Assembly (NCBI GenBank): GCA_902780235.1
Contig: CACZEL010000001.1
Span: forward strand, 124,001-188,000
From: an uncultured Bacteroidales bacterium
GTDB lineage: Bacteria; Bacteroidota; Bacteroidia; Bacteroidales; Paludibacteraceae
DNA length: 64,000 nucleotides
Reading direction: 5' to 3'
The translations under genes were made by a program, and so were the position numbers. Positions 16,384 through 26,008 of the stretch are shown here, piece after piece. Numbering within the stretch: the first letter of the stretch is position 1; the number at the start of each line of letters is the position of its first letter. The notes beneath the pieces are model-generated. The model was not told the origin of the DNA and made no database searches. It saw only the letters and a list, made by a program, of their open reading frames with translations.

Positions 16384-18494
16384 TTGTAAATACGTCCATC
16401 TTTAAGGATGAACAATTGTCCGTCACGGAAGAACTTGGCGTTCTGCGGTGTCATTTCGACCTTGTCGAGACCCTCGCGTACATCGATGAACATGTATCCT
16501 CCGAAAGCAGCCCATTCGGGGTTACCAGCGGGACGGAAATAAACCGTTACCCATCCTGCGTGCGCAGCATCCACTACGTATTCATTGCCTATACCATCCG
16601 GATAGTAGGATTCATGTTCTTCGGATATGCCTACCACTTTCACGCGGTCTCCGACCTCCAATTTGGTAGCTAACATATACTCGCCAGCTATCTCATTATT
16701 CTCCGTAAAGAGGTATTCCGGAGTAGCAGCCCATTCGTTCATCGAACCTACCAGATAATACGTCGGAGGTTCCGGACATTCGGCCTCTTCAATCACCACG
16801 TCGTAGATCTCAATCACATCATCCGGGAGCACCGTTTTGAAGCCGAAAATCAGGTTACTTGCTTGCTCATTCGCCGGGTTTGCCATCCCCGTGCAGATAG
16901 CATCATAAACGAAGACCTCGTTTGCCTGCAGACTGATGGTCTCATTCTCTTCGAGTAGAATTTTGTTACCATTCATCCAAATCAGCGAAACACCCGCGAT
17001 GTCACGATTCGCTTTCATCTTCATCGCAACACGATAGCATTTGCCATCCTCGGGCAGTCCCCATGCATATTGCACGATCGTGGCAGAAGGATAATGCTCC
17101 TTACGGATATAAACCACTACCTTTCCCATCGTAGCATCATAAGTGATGTACGAATCATAATCCGGATTCAATTCCTCGTCGAAGAAGATCGCTTCCCACG
17201 GGCCGAGGTCCTTCAACTCAATGCGGAAGAATCCTTCGTACCATCCTTCGCCTCCCTGTCCGTCGGGACGGAAATAAACGGTGTAATCGCCGGAAGCAGT
17301 CACTTGATAGTTATTGTCTATTCCGGCTGGGAACCAATTGGAATCATCAATAGTCGCTCCATCCGAATATACGATTTTAAACTCATCTCCTGCATACAGC
17401 AATACCGCTTTCATGTATTCTGCATCATTCGCAGGGTTCTTCGCCAATTTATACTTCGGGTCAACCGCCCAATTGGTCATATTTCCAACGAGGTAATAGT
17501 CCATCGTGGGCACCCACCGCGGGTCACCGAGAGCCGAACCATCCGTTGCTGCCCCATAAGCCGGCGAACCTGCACGGAGATAATAAGCGCCGTTTGCCGC
17601 ATCGCGGAATAGCGGATCGCCTTGAATACAAGCCGTGATGGTCGGACCGCTGTGAATACCGGTGTTGTCGTCCTTGACATAATTGTAGGTCAGACAGTTC
17701 TTCACCTCGCCGCCGGCATTATAAACAGCACGTCCGCCGTCATATGCCTCCGGCATCATAAAGATACAGTTGGAAACGACAGGAGCAATCGCATTCGGAA
17801 TCTTAATAGCTCCGTAGTCGGTATTCTTCGTCTGGCAGTTGTAGAACGTACAATGGTCAATGAGGACCGAGCCCGTAGAAGACTGTACATCAATCACACC
17901 CAAAGACGGTGCGTTTGCGTCCGTAGTGATGTTCGCAAACGTGGAGTTGGAGATGATCAAATCAACAGAAGCATACTTCAACGAAACGCAGTTATAGAGG
18001 TTGTCGTGGAAATAGCAGTTCTTGATAACAATTGAGTCTAATTGTCTATCCGAACGGGTATGAACAATCGCATTGCTCTTTTGCGTCCAGCCGTAGAACT
18101 CGCAGCCATCCAGAATCACTTTCTTACCTGCCGTACCGTCTGCCGGAACGATGATTTCGCTGTAACCGCTGAGGTCGCTCAAATGGCCGCAGTCGAACTT
18201 GACATTGACGAACTCGGCACGTGCGCCGGATTTCAAGCGAACAGGTACTTTCGGCACGATAATCACCTCAGCCCCTTCTTCCGCCATCACCTTGACATCC
18301 TTTCCCGTAAAAGCGATGTAGTCGCTGTTGGACTCTTCGTATGTACCCGCGGCCATGACAATGACATCGCCGCTTACCGCTGTGTTCAACGCCTTACGCA
18401 GCGCATCCGACGTACCGGTATTGATATTAATCACATTTGCATTCGCTACCAACGCCACCAGCATTGCAGCGAAAAGATTGAATATTCGTTTCAT
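16356..18494 (-). CDS. Secreted beta-helix protein, shorter paralogue of the 12421 product
   Basis: 712 residues, signal ends VANAN. The beta-helix (about 20-330) shares long identical stretches with the neighbour, such as VPVRLKSGARAEF and KFDCGHLSD. Two modules of the YYLVGxMxxWA type (about 335-425 and 575-675, each with YFRPxGxPEW or YFRPDGQGGEGW) flank a jelly-roll-like domain (DDVIEIYDVVIEEAECP). The end is FFRDGQLFILKDGRIYNVIG, the shared C-terminal signature. It lies 34 bases after the 18529 gene, so it may be the tail of the agaS operon or a separate unit. Tandem duplication explains the pair. Probably a surface glycan-binding or lyase-like protein; no catalytic site recognised. Confidence 0.75.
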   Translation of the reverse strand: MKRIFNLFAAMLVALVANANVININTGTSDALRKALNTAVSGDVIVMAAGTYEESNSDYIAFTGKDVKVMAEEGAEVIIVPKVPVRLKSGARAEFVNVKFDCGHLSDLSGYSEIIVPADGTAGKKVILDGCEFYGWTQKSNAIVHTRSDRQLDSIVIKNCYFHDNLYNCVSLKYASVDLIISNSTFANITTDANAPSLGVIDVQSSTGSVLIDHCTFYNCQTKNTDYGAIKIPNAIAPVVSNCIFMMPEAYDGGRAVYNAGGEVKNCLTYNYVKDDNTGIHSGPTITACIQGDPLFRDAANGAYYLRAGSPAYGAATDGSALGDPRWVPTMDYYLVGNMTNWAVDPKYKLAKNPANDAEYMKAVLLYAGDEFKIVYSDGATIDDSNWFPAGIDNNYQVTASGDYTVYFRPDGQGGEGWYEGFFRIELKDLGPWEAIFFDEELNPDYDSYITYDATMGKVVVYIRKEHYPSATIVQYAWGLPEDGKCYRVAMKMKANRDIAGVSLIWMNGNKILLEENETISLQANEVFVYDAICTGMANPANEQASNLIFGFKTVLPDDVIEIYDVVIEEAECPEPPTYYLVGSMNEWAATPEYLFTENNEIAGEYMLATKLEVGDRVKVVGISEEHESYYPDGIGNEYVVDAAHAGWVTVYFRPAGNPEWAAFGGYMFIDVREGLDKVEMTPQNAKFFRDGQLFILKDGRIYNVIGQKIAQ

Positions 18495-18528
18495 ACTACT
18501 AAATTTTGGTTCACGTTCATAGCTTTTA

Positions 18529-21500
18529 TTACTTCACTTCCTGACCGAGCATATTGAATACCCGACCATTCATGAAGATGAAAATCTGTCCGTTGCGGAT
18601 GAACTTCTCGCCCTCGTGCATTGGTGTTTCCATATTCTCGAGTCCAAGGAAGGGCACAGTGTGCGGCTTCGTACGTTTAATACGCATGGTGTTGAACAGG
18701 GTCGCGTTGCCGTTGGAATCCGCGGTATATGAATTGAGTTCGATGCAGTCATCTTTGACGGTGAACTTGGTGAATGACGGTGATCCCGGTTGACCGAACA
18801 TGCCGGTAAAGAGGTCGAAGTAATCTTTCACATTGTGATGCTGTCCGTCATAGAGTTCCGCAGGGTCATTGGTGTACATCGATTCCATCTTCTCGCGGCT
18901 ATAAGGATAGTAACGTTTGCGGCCACAGGTAGCACCAATGAAATAAAGCGTACCGTCATCTGTATTGTATGTACCGCCTTCGATACCTGTCATGTTGGTG
19001 TTGGTGTTAACCGGCACATGAGTAGTATCGGTTACAGAGCCTTCCACTACTTTGAGTCCGACAGGATCAACCGGGCCGATAACTTCGTAGCAGTGGTCAT
19101 GGCCTTGGATAGCGAGGTCGATCTCGCACTCTTTGAGGATAGGCAGCATGATTTGGCGGAACAGAGGAATCTCATTGTCAATCGAGTGACCCGAACCGGA
19201 GAAGATGTTTTTGTGCGAGAGAGTGACACGATACTTGGTGTTCGGGTGTTTCTCTATCTCGCTGCGGAACCAGTTACGTACATCCGTCGAGAGATAAGTC
19301 GATTTCATAGATGTTTCTCCCTCGGAAGAACGCCACCAGTCTTGGAGCGAATATACGAGGAAGAGCACATCGCCATAGACGAAGCTATAGGTGATACCGT
19401 GGAACTGCGGTCTGTACTGAGCCGGAACCGACATTGCAAAATCGGTCGGAGTGTTGAAATGGTAGTCGTAGTTGAGATTCTCACTATCATCATGGTTTCC
19501 GTCTGTCGGAACAATCGGCATTTTCATGATAACGGGCTTGATAGACTCCTCGAACCAGCGCTCCCATTCCCATTCGGAGTTGGCATTTGTACCTGTCTCC
19601 ACGAAGTCTCCCGGGAAGAGGCAGAATCGTGCATCCGGAGCTGTAGCAGCCGCGGTCGTAGCGCACCACTTGGCGTTCTCTACGTATTCCGCATCCTGGA
19701 TATGACTATCGGACATATAGAGGAAACTATATTCGCCTTGCGCCGAACTCTGCGTACGGAAGTGACCGATTTTGCTCCAATGTCCATCGTATCCGCAACG
19801 CCAGCAATAATCCTGACCCGGTTGCAAGTTCTCGGCAAGTGCCTTATGGCTGACATACTTGAAGGCTGTTTTAGCATCGATATGCAGTGCTTTGAGCAAA
19901 CCGGATGTGGATACCGCGTAACGCAGCGGTTTCGTTGTTTCTGCCGTTGCCTGTAAGGTCAGCACATTCGCGCCCTCAAAGTCTGCAGCAATCGCATTGG
20001 CTTTCATTACAATTTGCACCTTACCTTCGGTAATGCCTTCGTTAGTGAACCATGCAAAGCCCATGCGGGTACGCGGGTTACCATTGAACGTAGCCACCAT
20101 ATTGTAAGGTTCTTCCTTGCCAACCAGTTTGGTAGCCATCTCATTCATTGCATCAATCTTACTCTGAATAGCCTCAATCTCTTCCGGTGTAGCCCAGAAA
20201 CTATCTACACGCGCGGTCTCTTTGGCAACCCAGAACGAGATGAAAGACGGAATGGTGTAGTCCTCAATCTTGTACATAGAATCAGCAGCCAATACCTCCT
20301 TCGGATACAATACCGGAGGCTTTGGGCTGATAACAGCAATCACGTAGTCCGTGAATCCGCCGTCAACACTAGTAGCGCGAATGGCAGTTTGTCCTTCCGC
20401 CACACCGGTGATAACACCATGATTATCCACCGTAGCGATAGCCGGGTTGTCCGAAACCCAATTGAGGGTTCTGTTGGTGGCATTACGCGGGGTAAAGATG
20501 ACAGTAGCAGCCGCCATGCTCTCCGCGTAGATAAACAGCGAGTCTTGGAAGATATCGATACCCTCCAGCGGGATAATCGGCGCATTCGGATCGAACTCAT
20601 AGGCACCTACATCGACGCCTTCGCCTTTGGGACGAGTCACCCCATTGAGGTCTGTAGCCGGAGCCACATCGGCTTTCGCTTTGTCAATCAGGAACGAACC
20701 GGCTTCGATAGACCAGTCGGCAGCCCGCATCATAGCAATTTGAGCCTCATTCTTTGGTACTCCGATGAAGTTAGTAGGAGCAAGGAAATGCGGTCCATCC
20801 TCTGCTTCGTTGTTCTCATTGAGCGAAAGGCTGATGAACGGTGCACTATTGAAGCCCTGGTCGGCGATGTTATTGCTCGACGGAGAAGCAGAGATATAGT
20901 TTGCAGGATCGGCAAAACCATCTTCGGCTCTGTTACCCCACATGACGGAGTTATAGACATAATTATCCGAGTGGATACCGGCATATTTAGCACCGTAGTT
21001 ATTGACGAAAGTACAGTTAGTAACGACACCAGAAGGGTTATACACGCCACCCGAGTTAGGCCAACTGTCTCCGCCTGTGTTATTATAGAAGACGCAGTTG
21101 GTGAGCGTACCGCCACGCAAGGTAACCGCCCCATAACCACCTTCGCAACCGCGGATGATACAATTCTCAATGGTCGCATTTTCGCTGTGGATAGCACTTG
21201 CCGAGCTGGCAGCAGTACACAACTCAATGATACAGTTGCTAATCACACATGGAAGGGACTTGTTGTCTTGTTTTGCATAGATAGCGGCAGCCGACTGCGA
21301 ATGACAGTTGCGGATGATACAATTGTTGATGGTCATGTTACCGCGCATATAGGATGCACTACCGGATGAAGCGTACTCTGAATTTTGGAGAATCAGGCCG
21401 TCAAAGAGCAGCGGGATAGTCGGCTCCGCTTCAGACTTAATAAGACACTTCCCTAAGTCCGTACCGTCCATGATGGTCTCGAACACCTCCGGGTCGCGCG

Positions 21501-21765
21501 TTGTACCGTCAGGCGAGTAGCCGCCCAAGATAGATACGAACTTACCTGTCGTAATCGTCACGCGCTCGTAGTACGTACCTGCGGCAATAAACAATGTATC
21601 ACCGTCTGCACAAGCGCCGAAACCGGCTGTAATGGTTTGCTGAGCTGTCGCCCATGACAAACCGTCGTTGCTGTCATCACCTGTGGCTTGACTCACGTAA
21701 TGATTCGCAGCTGACGCGCACAGCGTAGCCGTGCAGAGCGTCAAAAGGAAGAATAGTTTTTTCAT
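18529..21765 (-). CDS. Secreted beta-helix / Ig-like / purple-acid-phosphatase-like fusion
   Basis: 1078 residues, signal ends CASAA. Order: beta-helix (about 20-395: GTYYERVTI, repeated IENCIIRGC and VTNCTFVNN), a Big_2 Ig-like domain (about 395-480: NPAIATVDNHGVITGVAEG), a PAP-type N-terminal beta-sandwich (YNMVATFNGNPRTRMGFAWF, WRCGYDGHWSKIGHF) and a calcineurin-like phosphoesterase. The metal-site motifs are all present: YMSDSH, FPGDFVE, DGNHDD, LSHKN and QGHDHCYE. The C terminus (FIRNGQIFIFMNGRVFNMLG) is the shared signature. It should hydrolyse a phosphate ester or diester outside the cytoplasm; the beta-helix may position a glycan. Confidence 0.85.
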   Translation of the reverse strand: MKKLFFLLTLCTATLCASAANHYVSQATGDDSNDGLSWATAQQTITAGFGACADGDTLFIAAGTYYERVTITTGKFVSILGGYSPDGTTRDPEVFETIMDGTDLGKCLIKSEAEPTIPLLFDGLILQNSEYASSGSASYMRGNMTINNCIIRNCHSQSAAAIYAKQDNKSLPCVISNCIIELCTAASSASAIHSENATIENCIIRGCEGGYGAVTLRGGTLTNCVFYNNTGGDSWPNSGGVYNPSGVVTNCTFVNNYGAKYAGIHSDNYVYNSVMWGNRAEDGFADPANYISASPSSNNIADQGFNSAPFISLSLNENNEAEDGPHFLAPTNFIGVPKNEAQIAMMRAADWSIEAGSFLIDKAKADVAPATDLNGVTRPKGEGVDVGAYEFDPNAPIIPLEGIDIFQDSLFIYAESMAAATVIFTPRNATNRTLNWVSDNPAIATVDNHGVITGVAEGQTAIRATSVDGGFTDYVIAVISPKPPVLYPKEVLAADSMYKIEDYTIPSFISFWVAKETARVDSFWATPEEIEAIQSKIDAMNEMATKLVGKEEPYNMVATFNGNPRTRMGFAWFTNEGITEGKVQIVMKANAIAADFEGANVLTLQATAETTKPLRYAVSTSGLLKALHIDAKTAFKYVSHKALAENLQPGQDYCWRCGYDGHWSKIGHFRTQSSAQGEYSFLYMSDSHIQDAEYVENAKWCATTAAATAPDARFCLFPGDFVETGTNANSEWEWERWFEESIKPVIMKMPIVPTDGNHDDSENLNYDYHFNTPTDFAMSVPAQYRPQFHGITYSFVYGDVLFLVYSLQDWWRSSEGETSMKSTYLSTDVRNWFRSEIEKHPNTKYRVTLSHKNIFSGSGHSIDNEIPLFRQIMLPILKECEIDLAIQGHDHCYEVIGPVDPVGLKVVEGSVTDTTHVPVNTNTNMTGIEGGTYNTDDGTLYFIGATCGRKRYYPYSREKMESMYTNDPAELYDGQHHNVKDYFDLFTGMFGQPGSPSFTKFTVKDDCIELNSYTADSNGNATLFNTMRIKRTKPHTVPFLGLENMETPMHEGEKFIRNGQIFIFMNGRVFNMLGQEVK

Positions 21766-21773
21766 GGTATAGT

Positions 21774-23600
21774 TTATTTTGTAATTTCTTGTCCGATACT
21801 GTTGAACATGCGACCGTCGCGGAGGATGTACAACTGTCCGTCACGGATGAATTTCTCGCCGTTCATGATCGCCTTCGGGGTCTCAATCCCTTCGCGTACA
21901 TCGGTCTGGGTATGCTCTCTGTTACGCACGATACGCATCGTGTTGATCAAGCTCACATTACCCTCATCGTCATCCGCCGTATAGGAATTGAACTCGAGGC
22001 AGTCTTCTTTCACCGTGATCTTGGTGAAGGTCGGTGCATTCGGTTGACCGAACATGCCGGTGAACAGGTCGAAATAGTTCGGCACGTTATGATGCTTGCC
22101 GTCAAACAGCACATCTGGGTCGTCCGTATATTCGCGCTCCATGCGGGCACGGTCGTGCGCCGTATAACGCTTACGACCGCAGGTAGCACCGATGAAATAG
22201 AACGTACCGTCGTCCGTGCAGTAGGTACCGTTCTTGTATCCGGTCAGGTTCTTCGTGTTATCTACCGGCACCTCTTCGCGGTCGCTGATCGCACTCAGGA
22301 TCGGCGTGCAGTCATCGGGATTCACCGGACCGATCACCTCGTAGGTATGGTCATGCCCCTGCAGCGCTACGTCGATCTCGCACTCTTTCATCGTCGGTAA
22401 CATACACTTACGGAACAACGGCGGCTCTACGTCCGTCGAGTGATCCGAACCGGAGAAGAGATTGAAGTGTGCCAGCGACACACGGAAATGGGTATCCGGG
22501 TTGTCATGACATTGCGTCCTGAACCAGTAGCTCACATGGTCCGTCAGATAAACCGACCAGGTCTTGTATCTCTCGTCATACGACTCACGCCAGAAATCCT
22601 GCATCGAGAACACGAGGAACAGCACGTCGCCATAGACAAAACTGTAAGTGATACCCTCAAACTGCGGTTTGTCAGTGATCGCCATGTTGAAGTAGTTATC
22701 CGTGTTGAAGTGATAGGTGTAGTTGATGAGCGGACTGTCGTCATGGTTGCCGTCGGTCGGCACGATCGGCATTTTCTTGATCACCGGCTCCATCGACTCT
22801 TCAAACCAACGCTCCCATTCCCATTCGCTGTTCGCGATCGTTCCGTCTTCCACGAAGTCACCCGGGAAGCAGCAGAAACGGGCATCCGGCACGGTCTTGA
22901 CAGCCGCCAAGGCACAACGGCGTGCTTCGTCCACGTACTGCTTGTCCATAATATGGCTGTCGCTCATCAGCAGGAACGAGTACTCTCCCTGCTCTTCATC
23001 TTCGGTACGGAACTGCGCGATATCGCTCCAGTAGCCGGCTTTACCTACACGCCAACTGTACGCCGTACCCGGGGTCAGGTCGGTTGCCAAAGCTTTGTGG
23101 CTGACATAGAAATATTTCGTACCGGCCTTGAGGTTCGCTTTCTTGTAGATGTACGAGCATTGTCCAACATAGCGCAACTCTTTCTTGGTACGCGTAGCGG
23201 TAGCAGGAATAGTGATCACGTCTTCGCCTTCGAAATCCGCCACGGTCGCATTCTCTTTCGCGATGATTTGCAAATCACCGTCCATCACGCCGTCGTTCGT
23301 GAACCATGCAAAACCCATCCGGGTCTTCGGGTCGCCGTTGATGGTAGCCACCATGTTGTACGGATACTCCTTGTCCTTGAGGGCTGCCACTTTGTCCACC
23401 AAAGCCTGCAGGTTCTCCTGCGTCTGACTCTTCTTGGCTGCCTCTTTGGCAATGATAAACTCGGTGTATGACGGAACGGTATAATCCACGCGGTCATACA
23501 CGGTGTCGGCCAGCACCTCTGCCGGATCCAAATCATTCGTGGCAGCGTACATGCCCATCGACATGAAGCCCGCCATCAATAAAAAGTAAATCTTTTTCAT
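21774..23600 (-). CDS. Secreted purple-acid-phosphatase-like metallophosphoesterase
   Basis: 608 residues, signal ends MGMYA. It has the same PAP-type N-terminal sandwich (YNMVATINGDPKTRMGFAWF) and phosphoesterase core (LMSDSH, FPGDFVE, DGNHDD, LAHFN, QGHDHTYE) as its two neighbours but no beta-helix, and ends with the shared signature (FIRDGQLYILRDGRMFNSIG). The three phosphoesterases lie in series with gaps of 8 and 59 bases, so they are co-transcribed paralogues that differ in the N-terminal module. The natural substrate is unknown; the glycan-locus context points to a sugar phosphate or phosphodiester. Confidence 0.87.
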   Translation of the reverse strand: MKKIYFLLMAGFMSMGMYAATNDLDPAEVLADTVYDRVDYTVPSYTEFIIAKEAAKKSQTQENLQALVDKVAALKDKEYPYNMVATINGDPKTRMGFAWFTNDGVMDGDLQIIAKENATVADFEGEDVITIPATATRTKKELRYVGQCSYIYKKANLKAGTKYFYVSHKALATDLTPGTAYSWRVGKAGYWSDIAQFRTEDEEQGEYSFLLMSDSHIMDKQYVDEARRCALAAVKTVPDARFCCFPGDFVEDGTIANSEWEWERWFEESMEPVIKKMPIVPTDGNHDDSPLINYTYHFNTDNYFNMAITDKPQFEGITYSFVYGDVLFLVFSMQDFWRESYDERYKTWSVYLTDHVSYWFRTQCHDNPDTHFRVSLAHFNLFSGSDHSTDVEPPLFRKCMLPTMKECEIDVALQGHDHTYEVIGPVNPDDCTPILSAISDREEVPVDNTKNLTGYKNGTYCTDDGTFYFIGATCGRKRYTAHDRARMEREYTDDPDVLFDGKHHNVPNYFDLFTGMFGQPNAPTFTKITVKEDCLEFNSYTADDDEGNVSLINTMRIVRNREHTQTDVREGIETPKAIMNGEKFIRDGQLYILRDGRMFNSIGQEITK

Positions 23601-23620
23601 AAATTATATTTTTATTTTTC

Positions 23621-23652
23621 GTTATGTCGTTATGTCGATATGTCGTCATGTC
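23621..23652. repeat. Octamer array, four units
   Basis: GTTATGTC twice, GATATGTC, GTCATGTC. It fills the spacer between the 23660 gene stop and the 21774 gene start. Confidence 0.9.
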
Positions 23653-23659
23653 GAGAGGT

Positions 23660-25978
23660 TTATTTCGAAATATCGATTCGGTTGAATCGTTCGGTTCGGC
23701 CGTCTTCTCGCACAATGAAAGTCTCCAACACCAGTTCGTCTTTCTTGACCGTCACCCGTGTATAACTGGGTGCGCCGGGTTGCTCCAGACGGCTGAACAG
23801 ATCAAAATAGTTCTCCACCTGATGGATATGCTTGCTTGCCTCCATCTCGTCGCGCGTCAGCGGCGTATAGCGTTTGGCGCCGCAGGTAGCGCCGATGAAA
23901 TAGAGCGTACTGTCCACCGGACCGATCACCTCGTAGCAGTGGTCATGACCCTGCAGCACAAGGTTCATCTTACATGCTTTCATCACCGGCAGCATCGTCG
24001 CCCGCAAGAGCGGTGTCTCTTTGTCGCGCTGGTGATCCGAACCCGAGAAGAGGTTCTTATGCACCAGTCCCACGCGCCATGTCGCATCCGGTGCGGCATC
24101 GACCTGCCGTTTCATCCACGGACCCAAGTCCTGCTCCAGATACTCCGATTTCCGGCTGGCCATGTCGTACTCGCCGCGCCAGAAATCCTGCATCGAGAAA
24201 GCGATCAGCTGCAAGTCGCCATACACAAAACTGTAGTTGATACCGGCGAACTGCGGACGAACGTTCGTCTCGCGGTTAAAACTCGTATCGGTATTGAAAT
24301 GGTAACTGTAGTTCAGCAACGGACTGTCGTCGTGGTTGCCGTCCGTCGGCACGATCGGCATGCGCAGGATGACGGGTTTCATCACCTGTTCGAACCACTG
24401 CTCCCATTCCCATTCGCTGTTGTTATCCGTTCCCGTATCCACAAAATCACCGGGGAAAACACAGAAACGGGCATTTTTCTCATTACGCGCGACCGCGTCT
24501 GCGCACAAGCGCGCCGCGTCCACGTATTCCTTATCTTGTATATGGCTGTCGGTCATATAGACGAAGGAGAAATCACCTTGCTCCTCATCCGCCGTACGGA
24601 ACGAAGCCCACTCGCTCCAGTGGCCCTCATATCCCACACGCCATTTGTATTCCGTACCCGGCTTCAAACCGGTTGCTACCGCCTTATGGCTCACATACCG
24701 GAACGCCGTGTTCTTGTCCATCTTAGCGGCCTTGAGCACACCCGAACTGGAGATCGCATAATGCAGCGGAACAGTAGTTGTTGCTCTTGCAACAACATTT
24801 GTGATTTGTGATTGGTGATTGGTGTTTTCCCTAATCTGCACTTCGCCCTGCTCTACCCCTTCGTTGGTGAACCAGCAGAAACCCATCCGGGTCTTCGGGT
24901 CACCATTGATGGTCGCCACCATGCAATAGGGCTCTTCTTTGGCTTGCAGCGGCACGTTCTTGTCCATCAGGTGCGCCACAAAAGAAGGTACGGTATAATC
25001 GGCTTTCTCATACAGCGTATAATCCGCCGGATCGTCCCTGCGCGCTGCCGGCGCCATCTTCTCTATGCGATGCGTAGGCGCTCCGACACGATAGTCGGCT
25101 GCCAACAGGATCGCCTCTTCCGCTTTCGTCGTCGGGACACCGTAGAAAGTAGCCGGGTCGCGGAAATGCGGACCGTTCTCGGCTTCATTATTGCGGTCTA
25201 ACCACGGTTTCTCGAAGAAATGATCTTCAAAACCCTCGTCCGTCCTACTCAGATCCGACTCACTCTCATCCGACACGTAATTCGCCGGATCGACAAATCC
25301 GTACTCGTTGCGGTTACCCCACATCGTGCAGGCCATCACCGTGCTCTCGCTGTGGATACCGCCATAACGTGTACCGTAGTTATTGGCGATCGTACAATGT
25401 ATCACCTTGCCGTCGAAATTCGCCACACCGCCGGCATCCGGCCACAAGGCACCCGTCGCTTCGCAGTTATGGATCGTACAATCGACCAGTTCGGCACCTA
25501 AGGCACTGGCTTCGGGCAGATCGCCTTTGATCAGCACGCCGCCGCATTGCAGACCGCTGCAACCGCGTACCACGCAACGCCGCATCGTCACCTTGCCTCG
25601 TAGCCATGCCGCACCGCCTCGTTGGGTATGGCGGGCGTTCTGGAAGATGAGGTTCTGCACCAAGGTCGGGCGCTGACAGTCGGTTTCGCAGGTCAGCAGA
25701 CGCGTACCGAGATTCGTTCCGTCCACGATCACCTCGCCGATACCTACCACCGCAATGCCGTCTTTGAGCACGAGACCCTCGTAATAGGTCCCGGCTTCCA
25801 CCAAGACCGTATCACCCGGTTTGCAGTTATCGATACCCATCCGGATCGACTCCTGCGCCGTCTCCCAACTCTTGCCGTCCGCACCGTCCTCGCCGTCCGG
25901 CCGTACATACCACGTAGCCGCTGACGCATTCAGCGCCAGCGCTACGAAGCATAAAATATTAAAAAATCTTTTCGTCAT
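23660..25978 (-). CDS. Secreted beta-helix / purple-acid-phosphatase-like fusion without the C-terminal signature
   Basis: 772 residues, signal ends LNASAA. A beta-helix (about 20-320: GTYYEGLVLKDG, GKVTMRRCVVRGC, VIHCTIANNYGTRYGG) is followed by the PAP-type sandwich (YCMVATINGDPKTRMGFCWF) and phosphoesterase core (YMTDSH, FPGDFVD, DGNHDD, LVHKN, QGHDHCYE). Unlike the two other paralogues it ends soon after the catalytic domain (RFNRIDISK) with no sorting-like tail, so it may be periplasmic or released. A four-unit heptamer array adds an in-frame Asn/Gln/Ser/Thr stretch (NTNHQSQITN) between sandwich strands. The start codon lies inside an octamer array. Confidence 0.85.
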   Translation of the reverse strand: MTKRFFNILCFVALALNASAATWYVRPDGEDGADGKSWETAQESIRMGIDNCKPGDTVLVEAGTYYEGLVLKDGIAVVGIGEVIVDGTNLGTRLLTCETDCQRPTLVQNLIFQNARHTQRGGAAWLRGKVTMRRCVVRGCSGLQCGGVLIKGDLPEASALGAELVDCTIHNCEATGALWPDAGGVANFDGKVIHCTIANNYGTRYGGIHSESTVMACTMWGNRNEYGFVDPANYVSDESESDLSRTDEGFEDHFFEKPWLDRNNEAENGPHFRDPATFYGVPTTKAEEAILLAADYRVGAPTHRIEKMAPAARRDDPADYTLYEKADYTVPSFVAHLMDKNVPLQAKEEPYCMVATINGDPKTRMGFCWFTNEGVEQGEVQIRENTNHQSQITNVVARATTTVPLHYAISSSGVLKAAKMDKNTAFRYVSHKAVATGLKPGTEYKWRVGYEGHWSEWASFRTADEEQGDFSFVYMTDSHIQDKEYVDAARLCADAVARNEKNARFCVFPGDFVDTGTDNNSEWEWEQWFEQVMKPVILRMPIVPTDGNHDDSPLLNYSYHFNTDTSFNRETNVRPQFAGINYSFVYGDLQLIAFSMQDFWRGEYDMASRKSEYLEQDLGPWMKRQVDAAPDATWRVGLVHKNLFSGSDHQRDKETPLLRATMLPVMKACKMNLVLQGHDHCYEVIGPVDSTLYFIGATCGAKRYTPLTRDEMEASKHIHQVENYFDLFSRLEQPGAPSYTRVTVKKDELVLETFIVREDGRTERFNRIDISK
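24797..24824. repeat. In-frame heptamer array inside the 23660 gene
   Basis: ATTTGTG twice then ATTGGTG twice, 28 bases. The same word family recurs in the GH30 gene (50036) and the GH3 gene (44215). Confidence 0.85.
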
Positions 25979-26005
25979 TACGTCATGACGTCATGTCGTC
26001 ATTAC
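25974..26005. repeat. Octamer array, four units, overlapping a start codon
   Basis: GTCATTAC, GTCATGAC, GTCATGTC, GTCATTAC. The first unit contains the ATG of the 23660 gene on the minus strand; the array ends three bases before the kinase stop codon. Confidence 0.9.
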
Positions 26006-26008
26006 GAT

